In this document: piece after piece, positions 1 through 7,968 of the stretch
How the letters are laid out: every line of letters begins with the position of its first letter
How positions within the stretch are numbered: the first letter of the stretch is position 1
DNA from: Streptomyces naganishii JCM 4654
GTDB lineage: Bacteria; Actinomycetota; Actinomycetes; Streptomycetales; Streptomycetaceae
Length of the DNA stretch: 64,000 nucleotides
NCBI RefSeq assembly: GCF_014650575.1
Contig: NZ_BMVF01000029.1
Location: 1-64,000, forward strand
Direction: 5' to 3'
Made by a program: the position numbers and the translations under genes
The notes under the pieces: model-generated
Databases searched by the model: none
Seen by the model: only the letters and a program-made list of their open reading frames with translations
Told to the model about the DNA's origin: nothing

Positions 1-119
1 GTTCTCCGGGCGCCCCAGGTGGAGGGCCCAAGGTGCCCGGACTTAGCTGAGACAGGACAGTCCAGTCCGCGAGTCGCCGGGAAGCGGTGTTGTCGGTGGG
101 CCCTGCCAGGGTGTCCGTC

Positions 120-623
120 GTGGACGAACTGGTGGAGCGGGTCGACGACCAAGATCGTGCGCTGGGGGTGGTGGTCGGCCGCCGGCGGGCCGTCCGGGAG
201 GGCTGGCTGCACCGGGTCGCCGTCACGGTATGCCGTGACGAGCGTGGGCGGATCCTCGTCCACCGGCGGTCGAAGCAGCTGTCGCGCTTCCCCGGGCTCC
301 ATGAGGTCGTGGCCGGTGGCGCCGTGCACGTCGGTGAGTCCTACGAACAGGCCGCCGCGCGGGAGCTGGCCGAAGAACTGGGCGTACGTGTGCTGCCGCG
401 CTTGCTGTTCGCCTTCCTCAACCGCAGCGGGCTGAGCCCTCACTGGCTCGGCTTGCACGAAGCCGTGGTGCCGGACGCCGTGGTCGCCGACCCTGACGAG
501 ATCGCCTGGCATGGCTGGCTGACCGAGCCGGAGCTGCGGTCGGCCCTGCTGGAGTGGCGCTTCACCCCCGACAGCCACGAGGCCTTCAGCCGGTACCTCG
601 CGTTCCGGGCCGCGCGTTCCTGA
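120..623 (+). CDS. NUDIX hydrolase
   Basis: Predicted nucleoside-diphosphate-X pyrophosphatase. The Nudix box is clear (GGAVHVGESYEQAAARELAE followed by ELGV), with the REL-EE metal-binding core intact. Upstream, the segment VTVCRDERGRILVHRRS is typical of the subgroup acting on small soluble diphosphates or isoprenoid-type substrates; the substrate cannot be told. The frame is open from a GTG at 87. I prefer the GTG at 120 (VDELVERVDDQDRALGVV) because relatives begin with this segment and an AGGG lies about 9 nt upstream. It stands alone, 80 bp before the next gene. Family call is sure, start and substrate are not. Confidence 0.85.
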   Translation: MDELVERVDDQDRALGVVVGRRRAVREGWLHRVAVTVCRDERGRILVHRRSKQLSRFPGLHEVVAGGAVHVGESYEQAAARELAEELGVRVLPRLLFAFLNRSGLSPHWLGLHEAVVPDAVVADPDEIAWHGWLTEPELRSALLEWRFTPDSHEAFSRYLAFRAARS

Positions 624-703
624 CCCCGCTCGCCTGGCGGGCTGGGACGCCTGCTCGCGGCAACGCGCCTTGCGGGAGCGGTGGTTCGTGATAGGGAGTA
701 CGG

Positions 704-1300
704 ATGTTCGGTCGGCTCCCGCTCGTTGAGCAGCTCGATGGCTTGCGGTCCGTTCTCTCCCGGAACGAGGTCCTGGCCGACGTGATGACCAGGGCGGCGA
801 CGTTGGAACTGCCCGGCTGGTACGTGACAGCGGGCTGCCTGTTCCAGACGGTGTGGAACGTGGTCACCGGCAGGCCCCCGACCAACGGCATCAAGGACTA
901 CGACGTCTTCTACTTCGACGGCACCGACCTGTCCTGGGAGGCGGAGGACGCCGTGATCAAGGCAGGGAAGGAGGTGTTCGCCGGGCTACCGGCCGAGGTG
1001 GAGATCCGCAACGAAGCCCGCGTGCACCTCTGGTACGAGCAGAAGTTCGGCGTGCCCTGCCCACCTCACGAATCCACCGAGGCCGCGATCGACTCGTTCG
1101 CCGCGACGACGTGCTGTCTGGGGGTCCGCCTGGACCCCGACGGCGGATGGCGCGTCTACGCGCCCCACGGGCTCTCCGACGTGTTCAACCTCGTGGTCCG
1201 GCCGAACCCGGTCCTTGCCCCCCGGGAGGTCTATGAGGCCAAGGCGGCGCGCTGGAGGGACGAGTGGCCGGAGCTCACGGTGCTGCCGTGGCCGGGCTGA
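704..1300 (+). CDS. nucleotidyltransferase-like family protein (NTP_transf_6 type)
   Basis: A 198-residue soluble protein of the family described as nucleotidyltransferase-like (COG3575/PF06042 type). The signature region is seen: a GCLFQTVWNVVTG helix, then GIKDYDVFYFD, whose Asp pair stands where nucleotidyltransferases hold their metal, then EVEIRNEARVHLWY and a C-terminal VEAKAARW-like segment (YEAKAARW). No partner or antidote gene is adjacent. The ATG at 704 has a GGGAG 5-9 nt upstream. The reaction and substrate are unknown, so only the fold-level assignment is made. Confidence 0.8.
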   Translation: MFGRLPLVEQLDGLRSVLSRNEVLADVMTRAATLELPGWYVTAGCLFQTVWNVVTGRPPTNGIKDYDVFYFDGTDLSWEAEDAVIKAGKEVFAGLPAEVEIRNEARVHLWYEQKFGVPCPPHESTEAAIDSFAATTCCLGVRLDPDGGWRVYAPHGLSDVFNLVVRPNPVLAPREVYEAKAARWRDEWPELTVLPWPG

Positions 1301-1483
1301 CGCTCGGATGCGAGTGATCAGGGTTCTGTTCCAACTCCTCGACGAGTTAGCCGCCGAGCGCGAGGAGGGGATTCGGTGACGGCGGACGCGGCGGGACCGC
1401 TCCTCGCCCGTTGACCTTCACCTTGGGGGAGCCCGCAGCATCGGTGGGGCCGGGTGATGGGCCCGGTGTGAGGAGGGGCGGGT

Positions 1484-2584
1484 ATGGGGCTGTTGACCAT
1501 CGGGGCGTTCGCCAAGGCGTCCCGGCTGTCACCGAAGGCGTTGCGCCTGTACGGCGACCTCGGCCTGCTGATCCCCGCTCGCGTGGACCCGGTGACCGGC
1601 TATCGCCTCTACGCCCCGGAACAGCTCGACCAGGCCCGTCTGGTCGCCTGGCTCCGGCGGCTGGGGATGCCGCTGGCCCGTATCCGGCACGTCTGCTCGC
1701 TGGAGCCGGGCGCGGCGGCCCGTGAGGTCCGCGCGTTCTGGGGCCGGGTCGAAGCCGACACCGCCGCGCGGCGGGACCTGGCCGCCTTCCTCATAGACCA
1801 TCTGACCTGGAAGGACCCTGCCATGTCCGCAGCCGTCAAGCCGCTCGGAATCCGGTACGCCGCCCTCTCCGACAGGGGCCTCGTCCGCGGCAGCAACCAG
1901 GACACCGCCTACGCCGGCTCCCGTCTCCTCGCCGTCGCCGACGGGTACGGGAGCCGGGGGGCCTCCGCGAGCGCCGCCGCCGTCGACGCGCTCAAGCACC
2001 TGGAGACCGACGGCATCCCGGCGGGCGACCTCCTCAACGTCCTTCAGGACGCCGTCGAACGGGCCAGGTCCGCCGTGCACGGCGTCACCGCGGACGACGT
2101 CCCGCCCGGGGGCACCGACGACGAGGCCGGTACGACCCTCACCGCGATGCTCTGGACCGGGGCCGGGCCGGCCCTCGTGCACATCGGCGACTCCCGCGTC
2201 CATCTCCTGCGCGAGGGAGAGCTGTTCCAGATCACGCACGACCACACCGTGGTGCAGGCGATGGTCGACGAGGGGCGCATCAGCCCGGAGGAGGCTGCCT
2301 CGCACCCCCAGCGGTCGCTGCTGCTGCGGGCGCTGGGGCCGGGCGGCGACGGCGTCCCCGACCTGCGCCTGCACGAGGCCCGGCCGGGCGACCGGTACCT
2401 CCTCTGCTCCGACGGCCTGCCCGCCGCCGTTGCGGTCGCGGAGATCCACCGGGTCCTCGCCGGGACCGCCGACCCCGAACAGGCCGTACGCGAACTGGTC
2501 GCCCTGGCCAACGCCTCCGGCGGCCCCGACAACGTCAGCTGCGTGATCGCGCACGTGATGGAGATCCAGGAGCAGCAGGAGTAG
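1484..2584 (+). CDS. MerR-type regulator fused to PP2C-type protein phosphatase
   Basis: A two-domain protein of 366 residues. Residues 1-70 form a MerR winged helix (LLTIGAFAKASRLSPKALRLY, then GYRLYAPEQL) and about 70-110 a short linker helix. Residues 120-358 are a PP2C serine/threonine phosphatase with the metal-binding aspartates in place: D140 (GSNQD), D153 (VADGYG), D310 (CSDG) and D349 (GPDN), plus the GTT and GDSR motifs. The usual DGMGG is DGYGS here. All catalytic residues are present, so the phosphatase is probably active. What it binds or dephosphorylates is not visible. It is monocistronic and convergent with the phosphotransferase that ends 12 bp away. Confidence 0.88.
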   Translation: MGLLTIGAFAKASRLSPKALRLYGDLGLLIPARVDPVTGYRLYAPEQLDQARLVAWLRRLGMPLARIRHVCSLEPGAAAREVRAFWGRVEADTAARRDLAAFLIDHLTWKDPAMSAAVKPLGIRYAALSDRGLVRGSNQDTAYAGSRLLAVADGYGSRGASASAAAVDALKHLETDGIPAGDLLNVLQDAVERARSAVHGVTADDVPPGGTDDEAGTTLTAMLWTGAGPALVHIGDSRVHLLREGELFQITHDHTVVQAMVDEGRISPEEAASHPQRSLLLRALGPGGDGVPDLRLHEARPGDRYLLCSDGLPAAVAVAEIHRVLAGTADPEQAVRELVALANASGGPDNVSCVIAHVMEIQEQQE

Positions 2585-2596
2585 TCCGAAGCGCGG

Positions 2597-3661
2597 TCAA
2601 GGAGAGGGCAGGTCCCGGGCCAGTGCCGTCATGATGTCCTGGCGGCCGGGCACCTCCTCGATCCCGAGCGGCTCGGCCGCGGCGGTGAGCACCTTCTCGA
2701 TCTTCACCGCGGCGGCCGGAAGCGCCTGCCAGCCGAAGACGCCGTCCTGGCGCAGGGACAGGGACACGCGGATCACGTCGGTGAAGACCGACTGCGCCCG
2801 CTTGAAGTCGAGAATGCGCGGCAGGTCGTCCGCCCATCCGTACGAAAGGTTGCGGCGGGATTCCCCGGCCGCCGCGCACCACTCCGCGACCATGGCCTTC
2901 CGCTGATCCCGCGGATACCGCATCAGGTAAAGATGGGTCGCCAGGTCGTAGAGGGGGTCGCCGAACATGGCCAACTCCCAGTCGATGGTCCACAGTTGAC
3001 CATGCGGATCGACAATGAAGTTCTCGCGGTGCAGATCCGCGTGCAGCAGGCAGAAGGGACGTTCCTTCAACCCCAGAACGCACTTGCGCAACCTGTTGAA
3101 CGCATCGGCCCCGACGCCGAGCTCGTGGAAAAGGGCCTCGAAATCCTCGCGGTTTCTCTCGTAGACCTGGATTTCCATGAAGGCGATAAGACGCTCCAGG
3201 AAACCGTCGCTGTCACCATTGTCGGGCCGGTCCCGGTCTGCGCAGCGCCGCTCGACGCCCAACTGATCGGGCGTGATCCGCATAAGCTCCGGGAACAGGT
3301 CGGCGATTTGCCCGAACAGTGGCTCCGGCACGCGCACCCCCGAAGGCGAGTAAGCGTTGAGCGTCCATCCCTCGATGAACGTCTGGAGCCCGATGCCCGC
3401 CACGTCCACGATCTCGGGCACCCGGGAGACACGCCCCCGCAGCGCCCTGATCAGTTCCTCCTCCGACAGGAAGCACCTGCGGTCGAACCACAGGATCTCC
3501 TCGCGCGGCTCCCGGCACTTGACCTCGCGCGACCCGTCCGGCAGCGGGAAGACGTACGTCTCGTGGTGGTATCCCCCCGCGAGCGGGCCCTTGACGACGG
3601 ACGCGTCGCCGCTCATTTCGTCGGCCCGCCGACGTGCTCCGGAGACCGCGTGGGGTGTCAT
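2597..3661 (-). CDS. aminoglycoside phosphotransferase-fold kinase (APH family)
   Basis: A small-molecule kinase fold (APH/choline kinase superfamily), 354 residues. The catalytic loop is HADLHREN (207-214) and the metal site DWE at 227-229 (DxE in place of the more usual DxD). The N-terminal lobe shows the Gly-containing loop LAGGYHHETY near 28-37. No antibiotic-resistance neighbour is present, so the substrate is open. The start is uncertain: ATG 3661 is used, while an in-frame ATG at 3616 lies just before the kinase domain and neither has a strong ribosome site. It is divergent from the HAD gene at 3899. Confidence 0.75.
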   Translation of the reverse strand: MTPHAVSGARRRADEMSGDASVVKGPLAGGYHHETYVFPLPDGSREVKCREPREEILWFDRRCFLSEEELIRALRGRVSRVPEIVDVAGIGLQTFIEGWTLNAYSPSGVRVPEPLFGQIADLFPELMRITPDQLGVERRCADRDRPDNGDSDGFLERLIAFMEIQVYERNREDFEALFHELGVGADAFNRLRKCVLGLKERPFCLLHADLHRENFIVDPHGQLWTIDWELAMFGDPLYDLATHLYLMRYPRDQRKAMVAEWCAAAGESRRNLSYGWADDLPRILDFKRAQSVFTDVIRVSLSLRQDGVFGWQALPAAAVKIEKVLTAAAEPLGIEEVPGRQDIMTALARDLPSP

Positions 3662-3898
3662 TCGTCGCGTCGCGCCCGTTCCGGTTGAGCCGATAGTTGA
3701 AGGGGAGACGCACGTTACTCCGTGGAGGTCGGGCCGCGGTGGAGGATTGGGCCATTCAGTGGTAACGGAATCGCCGGACAGGGGGAACCGGCGCGCGTTC
3801 GGATGACGCGGACGGACGGCCGAAATCCCGCAGAAACGGCATTCCCCGCCGAGACGGGCGGCTGGCGGCGGGACAGGTCACTGGGACACACTGTCGCG

Positions 3899-4723
3899 AT
3901 GACCGCGACCAGGCCACCCTCGGCTGACCCGACCAGGCCGCCCACGGCTGACCCGACCGGGGATTCCGGCTGCCTGGCCGGACTGCTGGCGTCCACCCGA
4001 GCGGTGCTGCTCGACTTCGACGGGCCCGTCTGCGACCTCTTCGCGGGCACGTCCACGGCGGGCGTGGCGGCGCGGATCAAGCGACGGGCCCGCCGGCACT
4101 GGGGACCGCTCGCCCAGGAGGCCGAGGCCTGCGACGACTCGCACGACATCCTTCAGCGACTGCGCGACATGTACGACACCCCCGCTGCCCGGCCACGCGG
4201 CCGGCGACCGCTCGTCGTGGCCGAACGCATCGTGGCTCGGCAGGAGTCGAGGGCGGTACGGACGGCCCGGCCGGCACCGCGGCTCGACGGCCTGGTCACG
4301 TCGCTGCGGTCGCTCGGAATGCGGCTGGCCGTGGTCAGCAACAACGCCGAAGCCCCGATCCGCGCATACTTGAGAAAGCACGGAATCGAGGACGACTTCG
4401 CCGGCGTATTCGGCCGCGACCCACGGGACGCACGGCGCATGAAGCCTGATGCGGACTGCGTCCTGCGTGCCCTCGGACGCCTTTCGCTCCCCGCCTCGCA
4501 ATGCCTTCTCATCGGCGACAAAGTCACGGATCTGAAGGCGGCCCGATCAGCGGGAACGTGTTTTCTCGGCTATACGCAGGACCCGGTATGCGCGCGGGAC
4601 ATGCGGGAAGGCGGCGCGAATGCCGTCGTCTCCTCCTACGACCCCCTCATCGAAGCGGCCGGAACACTCCTCCCCGTTCTCCCGAAGTCCGGTTCACTCC
4701 TCGGCCAGGAAGTCCCAGACTGA
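3899..4723 (+). CDS. HAD-family hydrolase (DevB paralogue)
   Basis: Haloacid-dehalogenase-type phosphatase. Motif I is LLDFDGPVCDLF, motif II LAVVSNNAEAPI, motif III KPD and motif IV LLIGDKVTDLKAAR, so all catalytic positions are present. It shares the DFDGP[VI]C.LFAG start and overall layout with devB at 5916-6665, so the two are probably paralogues. The frame is open back to 3722; the ATG at 3899 is chosen because it directly precedes a low-complexity leader and then motif I. It converges on, and overlaps by 30 nt, the GntR gene at 4694, recalling the devA-devB pairing but in opposite orientation. Substrate unknown. Confidence 0.8.
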   Translation: MTATRPPSADPTRPPTADPTGDSGCLAGLLASTRAVLLDFDGPVCDLFAGTSTAGVAARIKRRARRHWGPLAQEAEACDDSHDILQRLRDMYDTPAARPRGRRPLVVAERIVARQESRAVRTARPAPRLDGLVTSLRSLGMRLAVVSNNAEAPIRAYLRKHGIEDDFAGVFGRDPRDARRMKPDADCVLRALGRLSLPASQCLLIGDKVTDLKAARSAGTCFLGYTQDPVCARDMREGGANAVVSSYDPLIEAAGTLLPVLPKSGSLLGQEVPD

Positions 4724-5566
4724 GTCGAACCACTTCTGCGTGGTCTCGACGAACACGGTTCCCTGCGCTTGCGCGTCATCGCTCTTCACATGGTGCGTGA
4801 GCGTGGCGCCCAGGCCGACGACGTCCACCGCCTCGATCTCGGTACCGTCGTCCAGATCCACCAAGCGCTCGTAGACCTCGTAGAAACCGTGCAACGCCTC
4901 ATTCTTGTTGATCAGGTAGAGCTTGAACGCCGGCATCAGGGGGGTGTACCGGATCCGCACGTCGACCGAGGGCACCAGTCCCAAGGTGAGCAGGTCCCGC
5001 AGCGTGGAGCGCAGCGAGGTGACATGGCGGCGGGTGACGCCCAGGACTCGCTCGCGCAGGACGTCGTCGTACCGTCCGTCCGTGGACCGCCCGTAGGGAT
5101 ACGGAACCGAGTCCGAGGGCAGCAGCATCCGCACCCCGATGTGCCGCGGCGCGATCTCCCCTGCCTGGATGCGCTCGGCCTGGAGCCGGATGTGGGCGTC
5201 GAGCGATTCGGAGGTCAACGTGTAGACGTCCAGGGCCACTTCGGGCTTCTCGAAGGCGCTTCCGATGAGGGGCCCCAGAGTCACCGGCCGGCCGAGGACG
5301 CGGCCGCCCGCCGGTGAGTGGATGCGCTGCGTCCTGAGCACCCGCGACCCGCTGCCCTGCCGCGATTCGATCCAGCCCTCGCGCTGCAGGTCGCGCAGCG
5401 CGCGCTGCACCGTGTCGCGTGAGACGCCGAGTTCCTTGGCGAGGTCGCGCTGTGCGGGCAGGAAGCCGCGGAGTGGGTACGTGCCGTCGGTCATCCGGGC
5501 GCGCAACTCGTCGGCGACACGCTGGAACTCACGGCCGCCCGCCTCCTCGCCGTACTGCTCGCTCAC
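4694..5566 (-). CDS. GntR-family regulator, third DevA/DevE paralogue
   Basis: Winged-helix DNA-binding domain of GntR type at the N-terminus (REFQRVADELRARMTDGTYP, then LGVSRDTVQRALRDLQREGW). The C-terminal domain resembles those of DevA and DevE: it contains VRMLLPS, KLYLINKNEALHGFYEVYER and ends TQKWFDSVWDFL, where DevA has VRLLLPS, KLYLLNGAEAL and SQKWFDALWE. It is more diverged than DevA and DevE are from each other. The GTG at 5566 is preceded by TACGGT six nt upstream, the same leaderless arrangement as devA and devE. It is divergent from the small membrane protein gene at 5743 and overlaps the HAD gene at its 3' end. Function untested as far as I know. Confidence 0.85.
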   Translation of the reverse strand: MSEQYGEEAGGREFQRVADELRARMTDGTYPLRGFLPAQRDLAKELGVSRDTVQRALRDLQREGWIESRQGSGSRVLRTQRIHSPAGGRVLGRPVTLGPLIGSAFEKPEVALDVYTLTSESLDAHIRLQAERIQAGEIAPRHIGVRMLLPSDSVPYPYGRSTDGRYDDVLRERVLGVTRRHVTSLRSTLRDLLTLGLVPSVDVRIRYTPLMPAFKLYLINKNEALHGFYEVYERLVDLDDGTEIEAVDVVGLGATLTHHVKSDDAQAQGTVFVETTQKWFDSVWDFLAEE

Positions 5567-5686
5567 ACGGCGACCGTACCTCCACACGCCCGCCGTCAAA
5601 CCGGTTTCGGTCAAGCCGACAGTCCAACCTGACCGGCCGGTTAAGGGATCAACCAGACCGGGGAGAACCAATTTACGACAACCAGT

Positions 5687-5694
5687 CCAATTGG
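5687..5694. promoter_or_regulatory. CCAATTGG palindrome between GntR gene and small membrane gene
   Basis: An 8-bp perfect palindrome CCAATTGG lies between the divergent genes at 5566 and 5743. CTGGTTG, ATTGGTT and CAGGTTGG half-sites are scattered over the next 60 bp on the minus strand. It resembles the CCAACTTGG elements in front of devA and devE, so it may be an operator for this GntR group. This is inference from position and similarity. Confidence 0.35.
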
Positions 5695-5742
5695 CAGGGG
5701 TGTTGACGGGTCCAGGGGCAAGTGGACGGGAGGTGGGTGGGC

Positions 5743-5925
5743 ATGCTCGTGAACGCGGCGATCAGAGAGGGCCTGGGGCTGCTGCTGGGCACCCTGACGC
5801 AGGAAAAGCTCGGCTGGGTCGGTGTGGTGCTGCTGTGCGCGCTCGCGGTCGGTGTGCGAGCGCGGCACAGCGGTCTGGCGGTCGGCGCCGCCGTGGCGCT
5901 GACGCTGCTGATGACTCAGGCCTGA
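5743..5925 (+). CDS. small membrane protein (60 aa) of the dev locus
   Basis: A 60-residue protein with two predicted membrane segments (about 23-39 and 44-58) joined by a short basic loop (VRARH). It resembles the product at 7722-7910: both have a conserved G-VG-LLL---G--AR block followed by SG/SVGAAV-L-LL. The ATG at 5743 follows a GGGAGG about 10 nt upstream. It is divergent from the GntR gene at 5566 and its last 10 nt overlap the 3' end of devB on the other strand. No function is known to me. A paralogue in the same position beside devA argues that it is a real gene. Confidence 0.65.
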   Translation: MLVNAAIREGLGLLLGTLTQEKLGWVGVVLLCALAVGVRARHSGLAVGAAVALTLLMTQA

Positions 5926-6665
5926 TCGCGGACGGTCCGCAGCACCGGCTCCAGCGACTCCACGACCAGTGTGGCGCCGGCCTCGCGCAGCAGCTTGGCC
6001 TTGCGCTCGTTGCGCGCATAGCCGAGGAAGGGCACCTCGGCCTCGCGGGCGGCGGCGAAGTCCGAAGGCGTGTCGCCGATCATCAGGGCCGTCTCCGGCG
6101 CGGCGCCCATGGCGTTGAGCGCGCGGTTGAGGAAGTGCGGGTCCGGCTTGAGGCGGTGCAACTCCTGTGTGCGGCCGTATATGTGCGGGGCGAAGCAGGG
6201 AAGCAGCGTGCGGCTCTCCAGGTATGCCTGCACCGTCCGGGGCGAGTTGTTGGTGACGACGGCCAGGCGGGTGCCCAGCGCCTTCCACGTGCGGATCAGC
6301 GGGTCGGCGTAGGCGGTGGGCCAGGCGGTGGTCACGGCCCGCAGCTCCTCCTGCGTGAGCCGCTCCTCCAGTTCCGCGAGCAGGTCGCTGCCGGGATGCC
6401 TGCGGTCGACGGCGCGCAGCACGACGTGCGGATCAACGGCGCCGCGCTCGCCCTCGGTGAGCAGTCCGTGCAGGCCGCGGCCGCCCAGCCAGTCGACCAG
6501 CTCCCTCGCCACCCGCTCCGCCGAATGCCCCGCGAACAGGCGGCAGATGGGGCCGTCGAAGTCCCAGAGGATCACTTGGGCGCGGGTGATCGGTTCCCGC
6601 AGGTTCTCGGTGTCGTTCTCGGTCTCGGCTGTCACCGCTTCAGTCTGCGTCGTATCAGAAGTCAC
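5916..6665 (-). CDS. devB: DevB, HAD-family hydrolase required for aerial growth
   Basis: HAD-type phosphatase: motif I LWDFDGPICRLFAG, motif II LAVVTNNSPRT, motif III KPDPHF, motif IV MIGDTPSDFAAAR. It lies directly downstream of devA, and the GTG start at 6665 shares one base with the devA TAG stop (TAGTGAC), so translation is coupled. In S. coelicolor devB is co-transcribed with devA and its loss impairs aerial mycelium formation on rich medium (published work on devAB). The open frame extends upstream to 6716 inside devA, but the coupled GTG is the better start. The natural substrate is not known. Confidence 0.85.
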   Translation of the reverse strand: MTSDTTQTEAVTAETENDTENLREPITRAQVILWDFDGPICRLFAGHSAERVARELVDWLGGRGLHGLLTEGERGAVDPHVVLRAVDRRHPGSDLLAELEERLTQEELRAVTTAWPTAYADPLIRTWKALGTRLAVVTNNSPRTVQAYLESRTLLPCFAPHIYGRTQELHRLKPDPHFLNRALNAMGAAPETALMIGDTPSDFAAAREAEVPFLGYARNERKAKLLREAGATLVVESLEPVLRTVRDQA

Positions 6666-7537
6666 TAGGAGAGTGTCAGATCCGTCGTGATGGTTTCCCA
6701 GAGGGCGTCGAACCACTTCTGGGATTCCGCCACGAACGCGGCGTCCCGCTCCCCGGTCGCCTTCTCGAAGGAGAAGAGGAGGGACTCGGTGCCCAGGACG
6801 TCGTACATGTCGAGGGTTCCGTTGTCGGCCGGCTCCTCGCGGCGGGTGATCATGTAGTACGCCATGAGCGCCTCCGCGCCGTTGAGCAGGTAGAGCTTGA
6901 CCGGCGGGGTGAAGGGCAGGGCGCGGAAGGCCACGCGGACGTCGATGCCGTGGGTGGCGCGCAGGGCGTTGAGGTTGTGGCGCAGTACGTGGCCCTGGGC
7001 GTTGCGCTGGTCGAGCCAGCGCCGGTGGACCGGGTCGTCGTCGCTGTCGTGGTCGACCGAGACCGGGAAGGCGAGGTCGATGTCGCGCGAGGGCAGCAGC
7101 AGGCGTACGTCGATCGACTCGGGGCGCAGCCGGCCCTCGTGGATCAGCCGGACGGGCTCACCGAGGGCGATCATCAGCGTCTCGGCGGTCAGGCAGGCGG
7201 CGTCGATGCGGACCTGGCGGGCCTCGAAGGCCTCCACCAGCCGGGGCGCGAGGCCCACCATGGTCGTCTGGGGCTCCGAGCCGGCCGTGGCGGGGGTGGC
7301 GATCCTCGGGGGGCTGCCCTTGCCCACGTTCCTGAGCAGGCCGTCGTCCTGGAGGAGCCGCAGGGCCTGACGCACGGTGCCGCGCTCGACGCCGAACTCC
7401 TCGGCGAGCTCGGCCTGGGTGGGCAGGCGGTCGCCGGGCCTGAGCTCGCCGGCGCGGATCCGCTCGCGCAGGGTGTCGGCGATCTCCTGCGGCGAGCTTC
7501 TTCTGCTGCCGTTCACGGCCACGTTCTCCTGAGTCAC
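6665..7537 (-). CDS. devA: DevA, GntR-family developmental regulator
   Basis: A GntR winged helix (SPQEIADTLRERIRAGELRP, then FGVERGTVRQALRLLQDDGL) is followed by a C-terminal effector-type domain specific to this group (VRLLLPSRDIDLAFP, QRNAQGHVLRHNL, KLYLLNGAEAL, SQKWFDALWE). In S. coelicolor DevA controls aerial hyphae and septation and represses its own devAB operon. Identity rests on the HAD gene devB coupled downstream and the paralogue devE upstream. The start is not certain: GTG 7537 aligns with devE and has TAGCGT six nt before it (leaderless), while GTG 7516 has a GGAG 9 nt upstream. The effector is unknown. Confidence 0.85.
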   Translation of the reverse strand: MTQENVAVNGSRRSSPQEIADTLRERIRAGELRPGDRLPTQAELAEEFGVERGTVRQALRLLQDDGLLRNVGKGSPPRIATPATAGSEPQTTMVGLAPRLVEAFEARQVRIDAACLTAETLMIALGEPVRLIHEGRLRPESIDVRLLLPSRDIDLAFPVSVDHDSDDDPVHRRWLDQRNAQGHVLRHNLNALRATHGIDVRVAFRALPFTPPVKLYLLNGAEALMAYYMITRREEPADNGTLDMYDVLGTESLLFSFEKATGERDAAFVAESQKWFDALWETITTDLTLS

Positions 7538-7639
7538 GACCAAACGCTACAACTTTGATCCATCTGGCGGGAGTTGTTTGAAACTTGTTTATGGGTAGCT
7601 GCCAAGTGGGGACAACCACATCAGAGTTGGTTGCCAACT
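7535..7639 (-). promoter_or_regulatory. devA promoter and putative operator
   Basis: Compared with the region before devE, a 105-bp block keeps exactly the same length with islands of identity. These are an inverted repeat AGTTGG-N3-CCAACT (7625-7639), a CTTGG-AGC element, AGATGG, and AGTTGTAGCGTTTGG running into the GTG. TAGCGT would be the -10 box, placing the transcript start at or next to the start codon. DevA is reported to bind its own promoter; the inverted repeat is my candidate site. It also lies 83 bp before the divergent small membrane protein gene at 7722. Confidence 0.55.
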
Positions 7640-7721
7640 TGGTTGAGTTGGCGGAAGTTTTGCCTCACGCAACCCCCCACTCCAGCCAGACCGCCAGGAA
7701 AGCCCGAAGGGGGAGATCGCC

Positions 7722-7910
7722 GTGCCTGTGCTCGCCATTCTGTCCGCAGTCTTCGTCGTCGGCTTCGAGCAACTCGTGCAGTGGAAGTACGGCGCGGCGG
7801 GATTCGTCGGCCTGCTGCTGCTCACCATCGGCCTCAAGGCCAGGAACCCGACCATCAGCTCGGTGGGAGCCGTGGTCCTGGCCATGCTCCTGGCCGGGCC
7901 GGCCCTCTGA
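7722..7910 (+). CDS. small membrane protein (62 aa) divergent from devA
   Basis: A 62-residue hydrophobic protein with an N-terminal hydrophobic stretch and two further membrane segments (about 24-39 and 46-60) separated by KARNPT. It is a paralogue of the 60-residue protein at 5743. The GTG at 7722 has a strong GGGGGAG 7 nt upstream. It is transcribed away from devA and ends 58 bp before the convergent 3' end of devE. Function unknown. The repeated layout (GntR gene on the minus strand, small membrane gene on the plus strand) suggests the regulator controls it. Confidence 0.72.
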   Translation: MPVLAILSAVFVVGFEQLVQWKYGAAGFVGLLLLTIGLKARNPTISSVGAVVLAMLLAGPAL

Positions 7911-7968
7911 GGCCACGACCCGTCCGTCCACGTGGGAGACGTCGGTTCCGAGCGTCGGCTCGCGGGCA

